NCBI GenBank assembly: GCA_013178295.1
Contig: JABLWW010000017.1
Span: 62,001-126,000 of the forward strand
Direction of reading: 5' to 3'
Length of the DNA stretch: 64,000 nucleotides
Source: Anaerolineae bacterium
GTDB lineage: Bacteria; Chloroflexota; Anaerolineae; Anaerolineales; Anaerolineaceae
Of this stretch, positions 43,543 to 52,794 are shown piece by piece (position 1 is the first letter of the stretch; each line of letters begins with the position of its first letter). Position numbers and translations under genes: made by a program. The notes under the pieces were generated by a model. The model was not told the origin of the DNA. It worked only from the letters and a program-made list of their open reading frames with translations, and searched no databases.

Positions 43543-44442
43543 ATGGGCTTTTTTGGCGGGGTTGAAGCAGGCGGGACGAAGTTTGTCTGCATCGTGGCTG
43601 ACGCAGCCGGGGTTGTGCAGGCTGAAACGCGCTTTGCCACCACCACCCCTGATGAGACGCTGGGCAGGACGATTGCTTTTTTTGAGGAACAGGCGTCCGC
43701 ATATCCCATGCAGGCAATCGGTGTAGCCTCTTTTGGACCGCTTGACCTTGACCCCGCTTCGCCGACCTATGGGTATATCACCAATACCCCCAAGCCGGGC
43801 TGGGCGGGGGTGGATTTTGCCGGGCGTTTGCGCGCTGCGTTTGGGCTGCCGCTGGGGTTTGATACGGATGTCAACGCCGCCGCGCTGGGTGAATATCTGT
43901 GGGGGGCGGGGCGCGGAGCAGACCCGGTGGCATATTTCACCATCGGCACAGGAATCGGCGGTGGGTTTATCGTTCACGGAAAACCGCTGCACGGGCTGGT
44001 GCATCCCGAATCCGGACACATTGGCATTCCCCGCGGCGCCGGGGATGTTTTTGGCGGCGTGTGCCCCTATCATGGCGATTGTTTTGAGGGGCTGGCATCT
44101 GGCACTGCCCTGCGCCAGCGCTGGGGGCAGCCTGCCGAGACGCTGCCCGACGATCACCCGGCATGGCAGCTGGAGGCGGAGTATATCGCCCGGGCGCTGG
44201 TCAATGTCATTTTGCTGATCTCACCCCAGCGTATTGTGTTGGGCGGCGGGGTGATGCAGCGGGCGCTGCTCTTCCCGCTGGTACGCCGCAAAACGGCGCA
44301 GCTGCTCAATGGCTATGTTGGCAGCCCGGCGCTGGGGGAGGAAATCGAGAACTATATTGTCCCGCCGCTGCTGGGCGGTTATGCCGGAGCGCTGGGCGCA
44401 GTGGCGCTGGGAATGCAGGCGGCAGGTGGGGAGGGCCAATGA
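43543..44442 (+). CDS. ROK-family sugar kinase (fructokinase/glucokinase-like)
   Basis: A 299-residue ROK kinase. The ATP loop GGVEAGGTKFVCIVADA starts near residue 4. The catalytic region VDFAGRL, GFDTDVNAAALGE near 104 and GTGIGGGFIVHG near 132 is intact, and the zinc-site variant CPYHGDCFEGLASG near 169-182 is that of fructokinase-like ROK members. ATG 43543 follows GAGGTG. Its stop overlaps the hydrolase start. It could phosphorylate sugars released elsewhere in the window. Confidence 0.9.
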   Translation: MGFFGGVEAGGTKFVCIVADAAGVVQAETRFATTTPDETLGRTIAFFEEQASAYPMQAIGVASFGPLDLDPASPTYGYITNTPKPGWAGVDFAGRLRAAFGLPLGFDTDVNAAALGEYLWGAGRGADPVAYFTIGTGIGGGFIVHGKPLHGLVHPESGHIGIPRGAGDVFGGVCPYHGDCFEGLASGTALRQRWGQPAETLPDDHPAWQLEAEYIARALVNVILLISPQRIVLGGGVMQRALLFPLVRRKTAQLLNGYVGSPALGEEIENYIVPPLLGGYAGALGAVALGMQAAGGEGQ

Positions 44443-45401
44443 GACGGCGGATTTTGCGCCTGGCAGGGGTGATTTTGGCGGCGGTGCTGCTGCTTTTTCT
44501 GCTTGTTCCGTGGCTGCTGCCCGTCCCGCCGCTAGAGGGTGTACAGCCACCCCGCGCCCTGGCGGATGCCGACAGTCAGTTTGTTACCATCAATGACCTG
44601 GATGTGCATCTCAAGACGGCGGGGGAGGGCGAAGCGGTGTTTGTTCTGCTGCATGGCTTTGGCGCCAGTTTGTATTCCTGGCGCGAGGTGATGCCCGCGC
44701 TCAGCCGTTTTGGCACGGTGATTGCCTATGACCGCCCGGCATTTGGTCTTACCGAGCGCTCGACAACCTGGCAGGGCGAAAATCCCTATTCGCCTGCGGC
44801 GCAGGTGGCATTGCTGCAGGGGTTGCTGGATCACTTTGACGCACAGCGTGTCATCCTGGTGGGACATTCGGCGGGCGGGACGGTGGCAATGCAGTTTGCC
44901 CTGGCACACCCCGAGCGGGTTGCGGCGCTGGTTCTGGTTGACCCGGCAGTGTATGTGGATGCCAGCCTGCCCGCTGGGCTGCGCTGGCTGATGGAGACGC
45001 CGCAGATGCGCCGCTTGGGGCCACTGCTGGCGCGGCGCATCCAGACGCAGGGGCTTGAACTGCTCTACCGCGCCTGGAATGACCCGCAGAAAATATCTGC
45101 CGAAACGCTGGCGCTTTATCAAAAACCGCTTCAGGTGGCGGATTGGGATATCGCCTTGTGGGAGTTGACCCTTGCCAGCCGTCCGCCGGGGCTGGCAGAG
45201 CGTCTGGATGCATTTGCCATGCCGGTGCTGGTGATCACAGGCGATAATGACCGCGTGATTCCGCCTGCTGATAGTACCCGTCTGGCGCAGGCGCTGCCCA
45301 ACGCACGTCTGGAGATGATTGCGGATGCCGGTCATGTGCCGCACGAGGAGCAGCCGCAGGCGTTTCTGCAGGCGGTAGAAGCGTTTTTGAATGGCTTGTA
45401 G
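44439..45401 (+). CDS. Alpha/beta hydrolase, membrane-anchored
   Basis: A 320-residue hydrolase. ATG 44439 overlaps the ROK stop; the upstream frame is a shadow. Residues 5-26 are a signal anchor (LAGVILAAVLLLFLLVPWLL). The fold motifs are LLHGFGASLYSWR near 70 (oxyanion), nucleophile GHSAGG near 145, Asp in VITGDNDRV near 266 and His in AGHVPHEE near 295. The triad is complete. Lactonase, esterase or haloperoxidase-like activity are all possible. Confidence 0.88.
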   Translation: MRRRILRLAGVILAAVLLLFLLVPWLLPVPPLEGVQPPRALADADSQFVTINDLDVHLKTAGEGEAVFVLLHGFGASLYSWREVMPALSRFGTVIAYDRPAFGLTERSTTWQGENPYSPAAQVALLQGLLDHFDAQRVILVGHSAGGTVAMQFALAHPERVAALVLVDPAVYVDASLPAGLRWLMETPQMRRLGPLLARRIQTQGLELLYRAWNDPQKISAETLALYQKPLQVADWDIALWELTLASRPPGLAERLDAFAMPVLVITGDNDRVIPPADSTRLAQALPNARLEMIADAGHVPHEEQPQAFLQAVEAFLNGL

Positions 45402-45561
45402 CTGCTTACGTTTTGGTATCTATGACCATCATCGCCGCCCCTGTGCTTTTGTCTGATTGAACGCATCATCCGTGATAGGATGCTCAGCGGTCAAGCCGCG
45501 CAGACGGTGCGCATTGGTGCGGGTATCTTCAGGACTGAAGCGGGCGGCCGCGCACCGCTTG

Positions 45562-46164
45562 CTATGGAGAGGGCGGGACAGCGCTTCTGAAGTTGAGCGT
45601 AAAGCCGCCGCGGAACGAGAAACGCTCCTCCAGCACAAAACCGCAGTCGGCCGCCATGTTTTGCAGCACCTGCGGCGAAAGCAGGTCTGGGTCGCCGCTT
45701 TGCTCGGTGATGGAAAGCAGACCGCCTGCCTGCAGCAAACGGCGAACCTCGCTAAGGCATTCCCGCGGCTGGGGCACCTCTCCCAGCACCGTGACCATAA
45801 ACGCGGCGTCAAACCGCTGTGAGGCAAAAGGCAGGTGCTCTGCACTGCCCTGCACCGCACAATAATTTTTGACGGCAGAGCGCGCCAGCTTGGCGGTGCA
45901 CTTTGCCAGCATCTGGTGTTGAATATCGAGCAGCGCCAGTCTGCCGTTGGGGATGCGGCGCGCCACCTCCAGGCTGAAGAAGCCCGGACCTGGTCCGATC
46001 TCCAGCACGTTGAAATATGGTGAAAGGTGCAGCCGGTCTGCCAGTTGGCGCGGCGAGATCATGAGATGGCGCAGCGGGGTATCCAGCAAAAACGCCAGCT
46101 CGTGCGGATACACACCCGCGCCGGAAAAGCGGCGCAAAATGTCACGCCATTTTTGGAGGTTCAT
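45562..46164 (-). CDS. SAM-dependent methyltransferase
   Basis: A 200-residue class I methyltransferase. The SAM loop reads NVLEIGPGPGFFSLEVARR near residues 52-70, then LLDIQHQM (motif II acid) and AAFMVTVLGEVPQPRECL (motif IV) near 118-135. It is the second gene of a minus-strand pair, nine bases after the zinc-ribbon gene. The C-terminus (RFSFRGGFTLNFR) suggests a lipid or quinone type enzyme, but substrate is unknown. The 160 bp between its stop and the hydrolase gene shows nothing I can identify. Confidence 0.87.
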   Translation of the reverse strand: MNLQKWRDILRRFSGAGVYPHELAFLLDTPLRHLMISPRQLADRLHLSPYFNVLEIGPGPGFFSLEVARRIPNGRLALLDIQHQMLAKCTAKLARSAVKNYCAVQGSAEHLPFASQRFDAAFMVTVLGEVPQPRECLSEVRRLLQAGGLLSITEQSGDPDLLSPQVLQNMAADCGFVLEERFSFRGGFTLNFRSAVPPSP

Positions 46165-46173
46165 GGGTTTCTG

Positions 46174-46581
46174 TTAGGGCGTTGTCATCGGCAGGTTAGC
46201 GCCGCAGAACGAGCATTCGGCAGATTGGCTTCCCGTCCAGCGTACTTCGTTTCCGCGTACGGGGGCGCCGCATTTGGGGCAGGTGCTGGGCAGCAGATCG
46301 GTGCGGTGTTCGGCGGTGGCAGGGGCTGCGGGGGTTTGCGCTGTGGGCGGGGCGGCGGGAGTCGTGGGCGTCTTGTCTTTGTCTTCCTCTTCTTCTTTGA
46401 AGGCGTGCGGGACGAACTGCATCAGGGCGGCTTCCAGCAGCATGCTCAGCGCCACCAGCACCAGGATGCCGGGCCACCACCAGTCTTTGAGCGCCAGAAT
46501 TGCCAGACCGATCAACCAAATGGCGCCGTGAACGTTGCGCCATGGACCAGCCAGTTTTTTCTTGTCTTTGTGTTTGCCCAT
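46174..46581 (-). CDS. Small membrane protein with C-terminal zinc ribbon
   Basis: A 135-residue protein. Two hydrophobic segments (AIWLIGLAILALKDWWWPGI and ILVLVALSMLLEAALM, residues 20-55) are followed by an acidic and Pro/Ala-rich linker (KEEEEDKDKTPTTPAAPPT) and a zinc ribbon with CPKCG near 101 and CSFCG near 124. No named family comes to mind; similar zinc-ribbon membrane proteins exist across Chloroflexi. It sits just ahead of the methyltransferase. Confidence 0.7.
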   Translation of the reverse strand: MGKHKDKKKLAGPWRNVHGAIWLIGLAILALKDWWWPGILVLVALSMLLEAALMQFVPHAFKEEEEDKDKTPTTPAAPPTAQTPAAPATAEHRTDLLPSTCPKCGAPVRGNEVRWTGSQSAECSFCGANLPMTTP

Positions 46582-46762
46582 GTGAGCGACCTCAGATCGA
46601 AACGCTTAATTGCCGCAGCCGGATGCCCGGCTGGTGGTCAGGCTTCATCTGCTGTCAATTCTAGCACAATAATTCTTAGCGACTAGTGCAAACGAAGGCG
46701 GATGGGGCGCTGACAAATATCATGGTATGGGTATGACATTTGTCTTAAGCCGTACAAACCTC

Positions 46763-46845
46763 TTGACATGGGGAGCAAACGGTATAAAATATTACGTAAC
46801 CGGTTACGGTATCGGTAACGGTAATGGTTACAGAAACCGGTTACG
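46763..46845 (+). promoter_or_regulatory. LacI gene promoter with three operator sites
   Basis: TTGACA at 46763-46768 is followed by TAAAAT at 46785-46790 (16 bp). Three operators follow: a perfect 14-bp palindrome CGTAACCGGTTACG (46795-46808), GTAAC...GTTAC arms (46815-46831), and GAAACCGGTTACG (46833-46845). The central CCGG with TAAC/GTTA arms is typical of LacI-family sites; the first overlaps the likely transcription start. Confidence 0.8.
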
Positions 46846-46875
46846 AAAAACAGAGAAAGGAGAAAAGATTACCCC

Positions 46876-47883
46876 ATGCCCGCCATCACAATTGACGAAA
46901 TCGCACGCCTGGCAGGAGTTTCCAAAACCACCGTCTCACGCGTGCTCAACAACAAACCCGATGTCAGCCAGCAGACGCGCGAGACCATCATGGCGCTCAT
47001 CGAACAGTATGATTTTCATCCCCATGCCCTGGCAAAAGCTATCTCTCTCCAAAAATCGCAATCCATCGGCTTGATTATCCCGCATGAGGCGCAGTATATC
47101 TTTTCCAATCCCTTCTATGTCGAGGTGATGCGCGGCGTCTCCACCGAGGTTGACCGGCTCGGCTATTATCTCCTCATTTGCTACCCGCACAGCCAGAACT
47201 ATGTGGACATTTACAAACAAAAGCGGGTGGACGGTTTTATCATCCTCAGCCCGGGTTCGCTGCACAAGAATATCTTTAAGTCCCTGTATGATGCCGAAGC
47301 GCCTTTCATTTCTACTTCCATGATCCCGGATGAAAAAGAAATGGTCTATGTAGATGTGGATAACAAGCGCGGCGCCCGTTTGGCAATGGAACATCTCATT
47401 TCACTTGGACACCGCCGTATTGCTTTCATCGGCAAGCCGCGTTTGGCGAGCAGCATCGAGCGTCTGAACGGCTACCGCGAAACACTGCAAGAGCATGGCA
47501 TTGCCTATGATGACAATCTGGTGATGATCTCGGGTGACGCTTCCATCTCCGGTGGGTGCAGCGCCGCCCACGAAATGCTGCGCAGGGCAAACCCGACGGC
47601 TTTTTTTCTGGTCAACGACTTACTGGCGATGGGCGCTATCAAAGCTATCCAGGAAAGCGGGTTGAATGTGCCTCGCGATGTCTCGGTGATTGGGTTTGAC
47701 GATATTCCCCTCAGCGAATGTATTTACCCCCCGCTGACCACCATTCGCCAGCCAGCATTTGAAAAAGGAGTGCGCGCTGCCCGGCTGTTGGTGCAGTATT
47801 TGGAAAAGAAAAAGAAACCCAAGTCGCAACTGCTGGACGTTGATCTGGTGGTGCGCAATTCGACGGCTGCGGTGAGAAGCTAG
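46876..47883 (+). CDS. LacI-family transcriptional regulator
   Basis: A 335-residue LacI/GalR repressor. The helix-turn-helix with hinge occupies residues 3-60 (IDEIARLAGVSKTTVSRVLN, then KPDVSQQTRETI). The effector domain has the PBP1 fold and ends with GFDDIPLSECIYPPLTTIRQ near 274-293, close to the LacI C-terminal core. Three CCGG-centred operators sit in its own promoter, so it is autorepressing. It opens the second sugar locus and likely controls the genes through the transaldolase. Inducer unknown. Confidence 0.92.
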   Translation: MPAITIDEIARLAGVSKTTVSRVLNNKPDVSQQTRETIMALIEQYDFHPHALAKAISLQKSQSIGLIIPHEAQYIFSNPFYVEVMRGVSTEVDRLGYYLLICYPHSQNYVDIYKQKRVDGFIILSPGSLHKNIFKSLYDAEAPFISTSMIPDEKEMVYVDVDNKRGARLAMEHLISLGHRRIAFIGKPRLASSIERLNGYRETLQEHGIAYDDNLVMISGDASISGGCSAAHEMLRRANPTAFFLVNDLLAMGAIKAIQESGLNVPRDVSVIGFDDIPLSECIYPPLTTIRQPAFEKGVRAARLLVQYLEKKKKPKSQLLDVDLVVRNSTAAVRS

Positions 47884-47896
47884 AAACGAGACTGCC

Positions 47897-48964
47897 ATGC
47901 CAATTGCAAAATACCGTCATTATGGCTGCCGTATCATGGATGAGTTGGTCTACAAAGGCATGCGCACGATTTTCCTGGAAAATGATATGTTGCGCGTGGG
48001 GGTGTTGCTGGATAAAGGCGCTGATATCTTCCAGTTTTTGCACAAACCCAGCGATACCGATTTTCTGTGGCGCTCGCCGCAGGGGCTGATCAACCCGCGG
48101 CGTTTCAAAGCGACCAAAGAGTCCGAACTGGGCGCTTTTCTGGATTCGTTTCACGGCGGCTGGCAGGAAATTCTGCCCGGCGGAGGCCCAGCCATTTATC
48201 GCGGCGCCGAGCTGGGGCTGCACGGTGAAGTGACTCATCTGGGATGGGACTGCGATATTCTTGAGGACACAGCCGAGCGCATTGCGCTGCGTCTGCAGGT
48301 CGACGGTGTGCGCACGCCGCTGCATCTGGAACGGGTGATGCGCATGGAGCGGGGGAAACCTGTGCTCTTTCTGGATGAAGTGTTGACCAATTGCTCTCCG
48401 GAACCTGTGGATGTGATGTGGGGGCATCATCCGGCTTTTGGCGCGCCTTTTCTACATGCCGGGGTACGTCTTCTCGTCCCGGCGGCAAAGGTCGAGGTGG
48501 ATGACCCGCAGTTTGCCCCCAGCGGTATTCTCAAACCCGGGGCGGTGTACGACTGGCCTGTGGTGCCAGCTGGCAGTCAAACGCTTGATCTTTCGCGGGT
48601 GGCTGCAGCGGACGCTGGTTTTTGTGAGCGTCTCTATCTCAAGGAGTTATCCGCCGGGTGGTACGCTGTTTGGGATGACGCCAGAAGGCTGGGTTTTGGT
48701 ATGGCTTGGCCGCTGGAGGTTTTTCCCTTTGTGTGGTTTTGGCTGGTCTATGGGCGTGCCCCCGGTTTTCCCTGGTGGAATCAGGCGTATGTCGTGGCGT
48801 TGGAGCCCTGGTCTGGCATCCCGGCAGGCTTGCAAAGGGCTTTTGAGAGGGGCAATCAACTATCTTTGAAAGGAGGTGAAAGCATATCGGTGTCGCTTTG
48901 TGCGGTGGCAATCAGCGGGTGCGATACCGTGAACCAGATAAGCGTAGATGGTACGGTTTGTTAG
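47897..48964 (+). CDS. DUF4432/aldose-1-epimerase-like protein
   Basis: A 355-residue protein of the galactose-mutarotase fold. Typical sites are GGWQEILPGGGPAIYRGAEL near residues 90-109, GLHGEVTHLGWDCD near 110-123, and GHHPAFGAPF near 174, holding the catalytic His and Glu. It probably interconverts sugar anomers before or after import, a usual partner of RbsB/A/C systems. Its start follows the LacI stop by 13 bp. An alternative ATG at 47936 would remove 13 residues. Confidence 0.83.
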   Translation: MPIAKYRHYGCRIMDELVYKGMRTIFLENDMLRVGVLLDKGADIFQFLHKPSDTDFLWRSPQGLINPRRFKATKESELGAFLDSFHGGWQEILPGGGPAIYRGAELGLHGEVTHLGWDCDILEDTAERIALRLQVDGVRTPLHLERVMRMERGKPVLFLDEVLTNCSPEPVDVMWGHHPAFGAPFLHAGVRLLVPAAKVEVDDPQFAPSGILKPGAVYDWPVVPAGSQTLDLSRVAAADAGFCERLYLKELSAGWYAVWDDARRLGFGMAWPLEVFPFVWFWLVYGRAPGFPWWNQAYVVALEPWSGIPAGLQRAFERGNQLSLKGGESISVSLCAVAISGCDTVNQISVDGTVC

Positions 48965-49001
48965 ACCATATTTTCCAAACATATAAACCAAGGAGAAAAA
49001 G

Positions 49002-50096
49002 ATGAAACACATATTCAAACTGTTTGTTGTTGTGATGCTGCTGGTGGTGCTGCTTGGCGCCTGCGCTCCCAAGCCCACCGAAGCACCGGCGGCGCCTCCC
49101 GCCGAGCAGCCTGCCGCACCGGCTGAACCTGCTGCCCCGGCCGCGCCCGCAGAGCCTGCTGCCCCCGCCGCACCGGAGAGCAAAGAAATCCTGATTGCCT
49201 ATTCACAGGCAGAGCTGGTCAACGCCTGGCGTGTAACCAACCAGAAGGATATGGAAGCCCAGGCAGAGAAGTTCGGCGTTAAACTGATCAGCATTGATGC
49301 CAACCAGGATGCTTCCAAACAGCTGGCAGATGTCGAGAACATGCTGGCGCAGAAGCCCGCCTGTCTGATCGTCTCGCCGCTGGAATCCAAAGCCTCTGCA
49401 CCGGTGGTGCAGCTGGCGGAGGAAGCCGGTGTTCCGCTGGTGATCATTGACCGCACCATTGAAGCCGAACCTGGCAAGGGAATGTATAAGACCGAAATTA
49501 CCCAGAGCCATGTTCTCTCCGGTAAACTGCTGGCAGAGAAAACCGTTGAACTGCTCACCAAGAAATATGGCGAGCCGAAGGGCAACGTGGTGCATGTACA
49601 GGGTCTGGCTGGCGCTTCCCCAGTGATTGACGCCAACAAAGGCTGGGATGAGGTCATGGCGGCGTATCCCAATATCAAAGTGGTCGCCACGGCGGATGCT
49701 GGCTTTACCAAAGATGGCGGCATGAAGGTGATGGAAGACTTCTTACAGCGCTTCCCCGCTGGAGAGATTGATGTTGTGCGCTCCGACTACAGTGATATGA
49801 CCATGGGTGCCCTTGAAGCCATCAAGAATGCCGGGCGCACCGAGTTGTTGGGCTATATCCTCGGCGAAGGCGGTCACTACAAGGCGATTGAAGCGGTGGT
49901 AGCGGGTGATTTTGCCCGCGAGACGCAGACCCCGCCATACTTTGGCGAAAAAGCCATTCAGAGCTGCATGGATATTCTGGCTGGCAAAGATGTTCCCGCA
50001 CGACAGCAGGTGGATATCAAGGTCTTCGATGCTGACAAGAAAGAGGAAGCCCAGAAGTACCTTGAACAGATCAAAGCTGCTGGTCTGGAGTTCTAG
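49002..50096 (+). CDS. Sugar ABC transporter substrate-binding lipoprotein
   Basis: A 364-residue RbsB-like lipoprotein. AAGGAG precedes ATG 49002. The signal ends in LLGAC (Cys21). An Ala/Pro-rich tether (repeats of PAAPAEPAAP, residues 25-60) precedes the ligand domain, which starts KEILIAYSQAELVNAWRVTN. The PBP1 fold, with inter-lobe VHVQGLAGASPVIDANKGWD near 203, fits a periplasmic sugar receptor. It differs clearly from the receptor at 7352 apart from the linker style. The ligand is unknown. Confidence 0.93.
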   Translation: MKHIFKLFVVVMLLVVLLGACAPKPTEAPAAPPAEQPAAPAEPAAPAAPAEPAAPAAPESKEILIAYSQAELVNAWRVTNQKDMEAQAEKFGVKLISIDANQDASKQLADVENMLAQKPACLIVSPLESKASAPVVQLAEEAGVPLVIIDRTIEAEPGKGMYKTEITQSHVLSGKLLAEKTVELLTKKYGEPKGNVVHVQGLAGASPVIDANKGWDEVMAAYPNIKVVATADAGFTKDGGMKVMEDFLQRFPAGEIDVVRSDYSDMTMGALEAIKNAGRTELLGYILGEGGHYKAIEAVVAGDFARETQTPPYFGEKAIQSCMDILAGKDVPARQQVDIKVFDADKKEEAQKYLEQIKAAGLEF

Positions 50097-50324
50097 CCTG
50101 GCTTGATGTGTACGGTGTGAGGAGAGGCAGTGCCTGGATGTGCGTTCATCTTCTCCACGGTTTGTTAAAGAACCTCCCATGGTTCCGCCGGGGTTGCGCA
50201 CCAGCAAGACAAACCACAGAAGGTTACCTACATTATAGCACGCCTCTCCTTGCCAAAAGCTCTAATCGTCCGATTTTTTTGTGCAGTAGCTGTTCGTTGA
50301 TGGAGCATTGACAAGGAGAAAACG

Positions 50325-51833
50325 TTGGAAACAGCGGCGCCCGTTTTATCGCTGAAGAAAATCAGCAAATCCTTTTCTGGCATCACGGTTCTGCATGATG
50401 TGGATATAGACCTCTACCCTGGCGAGGTGCATGGGGTGGTGGGGGAAAACGGCGCCGGAAAATCTACGCTGATCAAGATCATGTCGGGGGCATATCAGCC
50501 TGACCACGGCACGATACATTATCAGGGACAGTTGTTGAAAAACATTACCCCGCGTTGGGCGAGGGAGAACGGCATCAATACCATTTATCAGGAAATTGAC
50601 CTGATACCTTCGCTGACCGCAGCCGAGAATATTGCTTTGGGGAATGAGCCATTGGGAAAAGGCGGCAGCATTGACTGGGCGGCGGTGCGCAGTCAGGCAA
50701 GGCGCATCCTGGATGATATGGGGGCGCATCTTCCCATTGACGTTGCAGTTGGCAATTTGAAAGTGGCACACCAGCAGATGGTGGCAATTGCCAAGGCGCT
50801 TTCTTTGAACAGCCAGGTGCTGATCCTGGATGAACCTACGGCGGTATTCACCAGTTCAGAGATTGAGTTATTGTTTAATATCATCCGGCGTCTCAAGGCA
50901 CAGGGAATCGCTATTCTTTACATTTCGCATCATCTGGATGAAATTTTTCAAATTGGCGATCGGGTTACCGTGCTGCGCGATGGGTATCTGGTGCGCAGCG
51001 GCTTGATCGCCGAATTTGATAAGCCCTCGCTGGTTAGGGCAATGGTGGGGCGCGAGATTGACTTTTCGCTGCGCAATGGGCACAGCCTGTTGGGGGAGGA
51101 AATCTTGCGGGTCAAGAATCTGTCTCGCTCCCCTGTGGTGGAAGACATCAATTTTGTGCTGCGCAGAGGGGAAATTGTGGGGGTCGCTGGGCTGGTGGGC
51201 GCCGGGCGCACCGAGATGGCACGGCTGCTGGTGGGCGCTGACCCGCTGCAGCATGGTGAAATTTACCTGAATGGCAGACGTATCCGCCCCACTTCGCCGA
51301 TGGTTGCCCTCGGGCTGGGGATTGGCATGTTGCCGGAGAGCCGCAAAGAAGAGGGGTTGGTCTTGCAGCGCAGCATGGCGGAGAACATGGCGTACAGCCT
51401 GGTGCAAAAAAGCTCGCGGGCGGGTGTTGTTCCATGGAAAAGCATCCGGCGGGAAGTTGCCAGCCTGCTATCCAAACTGGAGGTGCGCCCTGCTAACCCG
51501 AATTTACAGGTAACGTATATGAGCGGCGGCAACCAGCAGAAAGTGGTGCTGGGTAAGCTGTTGGCGGCAAAGTGCGATGTGTTGATTCTGGATGAGCCAA
51601 CGCGCGGTGTGGATGTGGGGGCGCGCCTGGAAATCTATAAACTGATGTATGAGATGAAAACGGAGGGTAAAGCAATTTTGATGATCTCTTCAGACCTGCC
51701 CGAAATTTTGACGCAGGCAGACCGCATTCTGGTCATGGCAAAAGGGCGGATTGTGGCGGAGGTGCCAGCGGCAGAAGCCAGCGAGGAGAAGATTTTGGCA
51801 TTTGCCCTGCGGTTGGAAAGCGAGATGGTATGA
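50325..51833 (+). CDS. Sugar ABC transporter ATP-binding protein, RbsA type
   Basis: A 502-residue double ATPase. The start is TTG at 50325, with AAGGAG seven bases ahead. The first domain has Walker A GENGAGKST near residue 45, Walker B LILDEPTAVF near 166. The second has degenerate Walker A GLVGAGRTEM, signature MSGGNQQK near 403 and an intact Walker B LILDEPTRGVDVG near 423, unlike the first copy in this window. It overlaps the following permease by 4 bp. The 228 bp before it hold no clear gene. Confidence 0.93.
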   Translation: METAAPVLSLKKISKSFSGITVLHDVDIDLYPGEVHGVVGENGAGKSTLIKIMSGAYQPDHGTIHYQGQLLKNITPRWARENGINTIYQEIDLIPSLTAAENIALGNEPLGKGGSIDWAAVRSQARRILDDMGAHLPIDVAVGNLKVAHQQMVAIAKALSLNSQVLILDEPTAVFTSSEIELLFNIIRRLKAQGIAILYISHHLDEIFQIGDRVTVLRDGYLVRSGLIAEFDKPSLVRAMVGREIDFSLRNGHSLLGEEILRVKNLSRSPVVEDINFVLRRGEIVGVAGLVGAGRTEMARLLVGADPLQHGEIYLNGRRIRPTSPMVALGLGIGMLPESRKEEGLVLQRSMAENMAYSLVQKSSRAGVVPWKSIRREVASLLSKLEVRPANPNLQVTYMSGGNQQKVVLGKLLAAKCDVLILDEPTRGVDVGARLEIYKLMYEMKTEGKAILMISSDLPEILTQADRILVMAKGRIVAEVPAAEASEEKILAFALRLESEMV

Positions 51834-52786
51834 CCGGGCTGAAGCATCTGAACCGTATCCTCGAGTGGGTGGGCAGCAACAGCGCGCTGGCGGCATTGCT
51901 TGTTCTTTTTGTCGTTGCCAGCGCATTTGTGCCCAACTTTTTTGGTGAGCGCAATTTTGTTGCTATTCTCTACCAGTATTCCATTATCGGTTTTCTGGCG
52001 CTGGGGCAGTTGCTGGTCATTCTTACTGCCGGGATTGATCTCTCGCAGGGTTCGCTGGTGGCGTTCACGTCCATTGTGGTGGCGGTGCTGATGAACAGGT
52101 ATGGCGTGTTTCCAGCCATAGCAGGCGGGCTGGCGGCGTCCACGTTTTTGGGGGTGATCAGCGGCTTGATTGTCTCACGCACCCGCATCCCTCCATTTGT
52201 GGTGACGCTGGGCATGCTGGGTGTGGGGCGCGGGTTGGCGTTGGTGATTTCGGATGCCAAACCGGTCTCGGTGGATGTGGAGGCTTTTACCAATTTTGGG
52301 CGCGCCAATTTGGGAGGTGTGCCGGTTTCGGCGATTTTGCTGGTGCTGGTCAGCCTGTTGTTGCTGTATTTTGTGAAATACCGCCGCCTGGGGCGTCATA
52401 TTTATGCAGTGGGCGGCAGCGAGGAGAGCGCCCGTCTTTCGGGCGTGGATGTGAAAAAGGTCAAGCTGCTGGTGTACGCGCTTTCAGGGTTGCTCACGGC
52501 GATTGGCGGGGTCATCTGGACAGCCAGACTGCACTCCGGTTCGCCCATTGGCGCAAACAACTACGAACTGGAGAGCATCGCCGCGGTGATTGTCGGCGGA
52601 GGCAGTCTCTTTGGCGGCGTTGGTACGGTAACCGGCACCCTGGTGGGTGTGGTGCTTTTTGGCGTGATCAACAGTGTGTTAAATCTGGTAGGCATCTCGC
52701 CCTACTGGCAGGGCACGGTCAAAGGGGTGCTGATTCTTCTGGCGGTAGCGCTGAGTCAGGTGCGCCGCCCAAGCCGTTTGCGTTAA
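51830..52786 (+). CDS. Sugar ABC transporter permease, RbsC type (first)
   Basis: A 318-residue BPD_transp_2 permease, coupled to the ATPase by ATGA. About nine hydrophobic helices. Family blocks are LLVILTAGIDLSQGSLVAF near residues 62-80 and the ATPase loop AVIVGGGSLFGGVGTVTG near 249-266. It pairs with the next permease, eight bases downstream, as in the first importer in this window. Confidence 0.93.
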   Translation: MTGLKHLNRILEWVGSNSALAALLVLFVVASAFVPNFFGERNFVAILYQYSIIGFLALGQLLVILTAGIDLSQGSLVAFTSIVVAVLMNRYGVFPAIAGGLAASTFLGVISGLIVSRTRIPPFVVTLGMLGVGRGLALVISDAKPVSVDVEAFTNFGRANLGGVPVSAILLVLVSLLLLYFVKYRRLGRHIYAVGGSEESARLSGVDVKKVKLLVYALSGLLTAIGGVIWTARLHSGSPIGANNYELESIAAVIVGGGSLFGGVGTVTGTLVGVVLFGVINSVLNLVGISPYWQGTVKGVLILLAVALSQVRRPSRLR

Positions 52787-52794
52787 GGAAGCGT

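Noticed and set aside
44163-44438. Upstream extension of the alpha/beta hydrolase frame
   Set aside because: It lies wholly within the ROK kinase gene; the hydrolase start overlapping the kinase stop is far more likely.
45402-45561. Possible gene remnant between the hydrolase and methyltransferase genes
   Set aside because: Both strands were read; short frames found here continue only as shadows of the methyltransferase and match no family.
50097-50324. Gap before the second ATPase gene considered for a small RNA or hairpins
   Set aside because: Only a short AGAACC/GGTTC pairing was seen, unlike the strong hairpins in the first importer locus.
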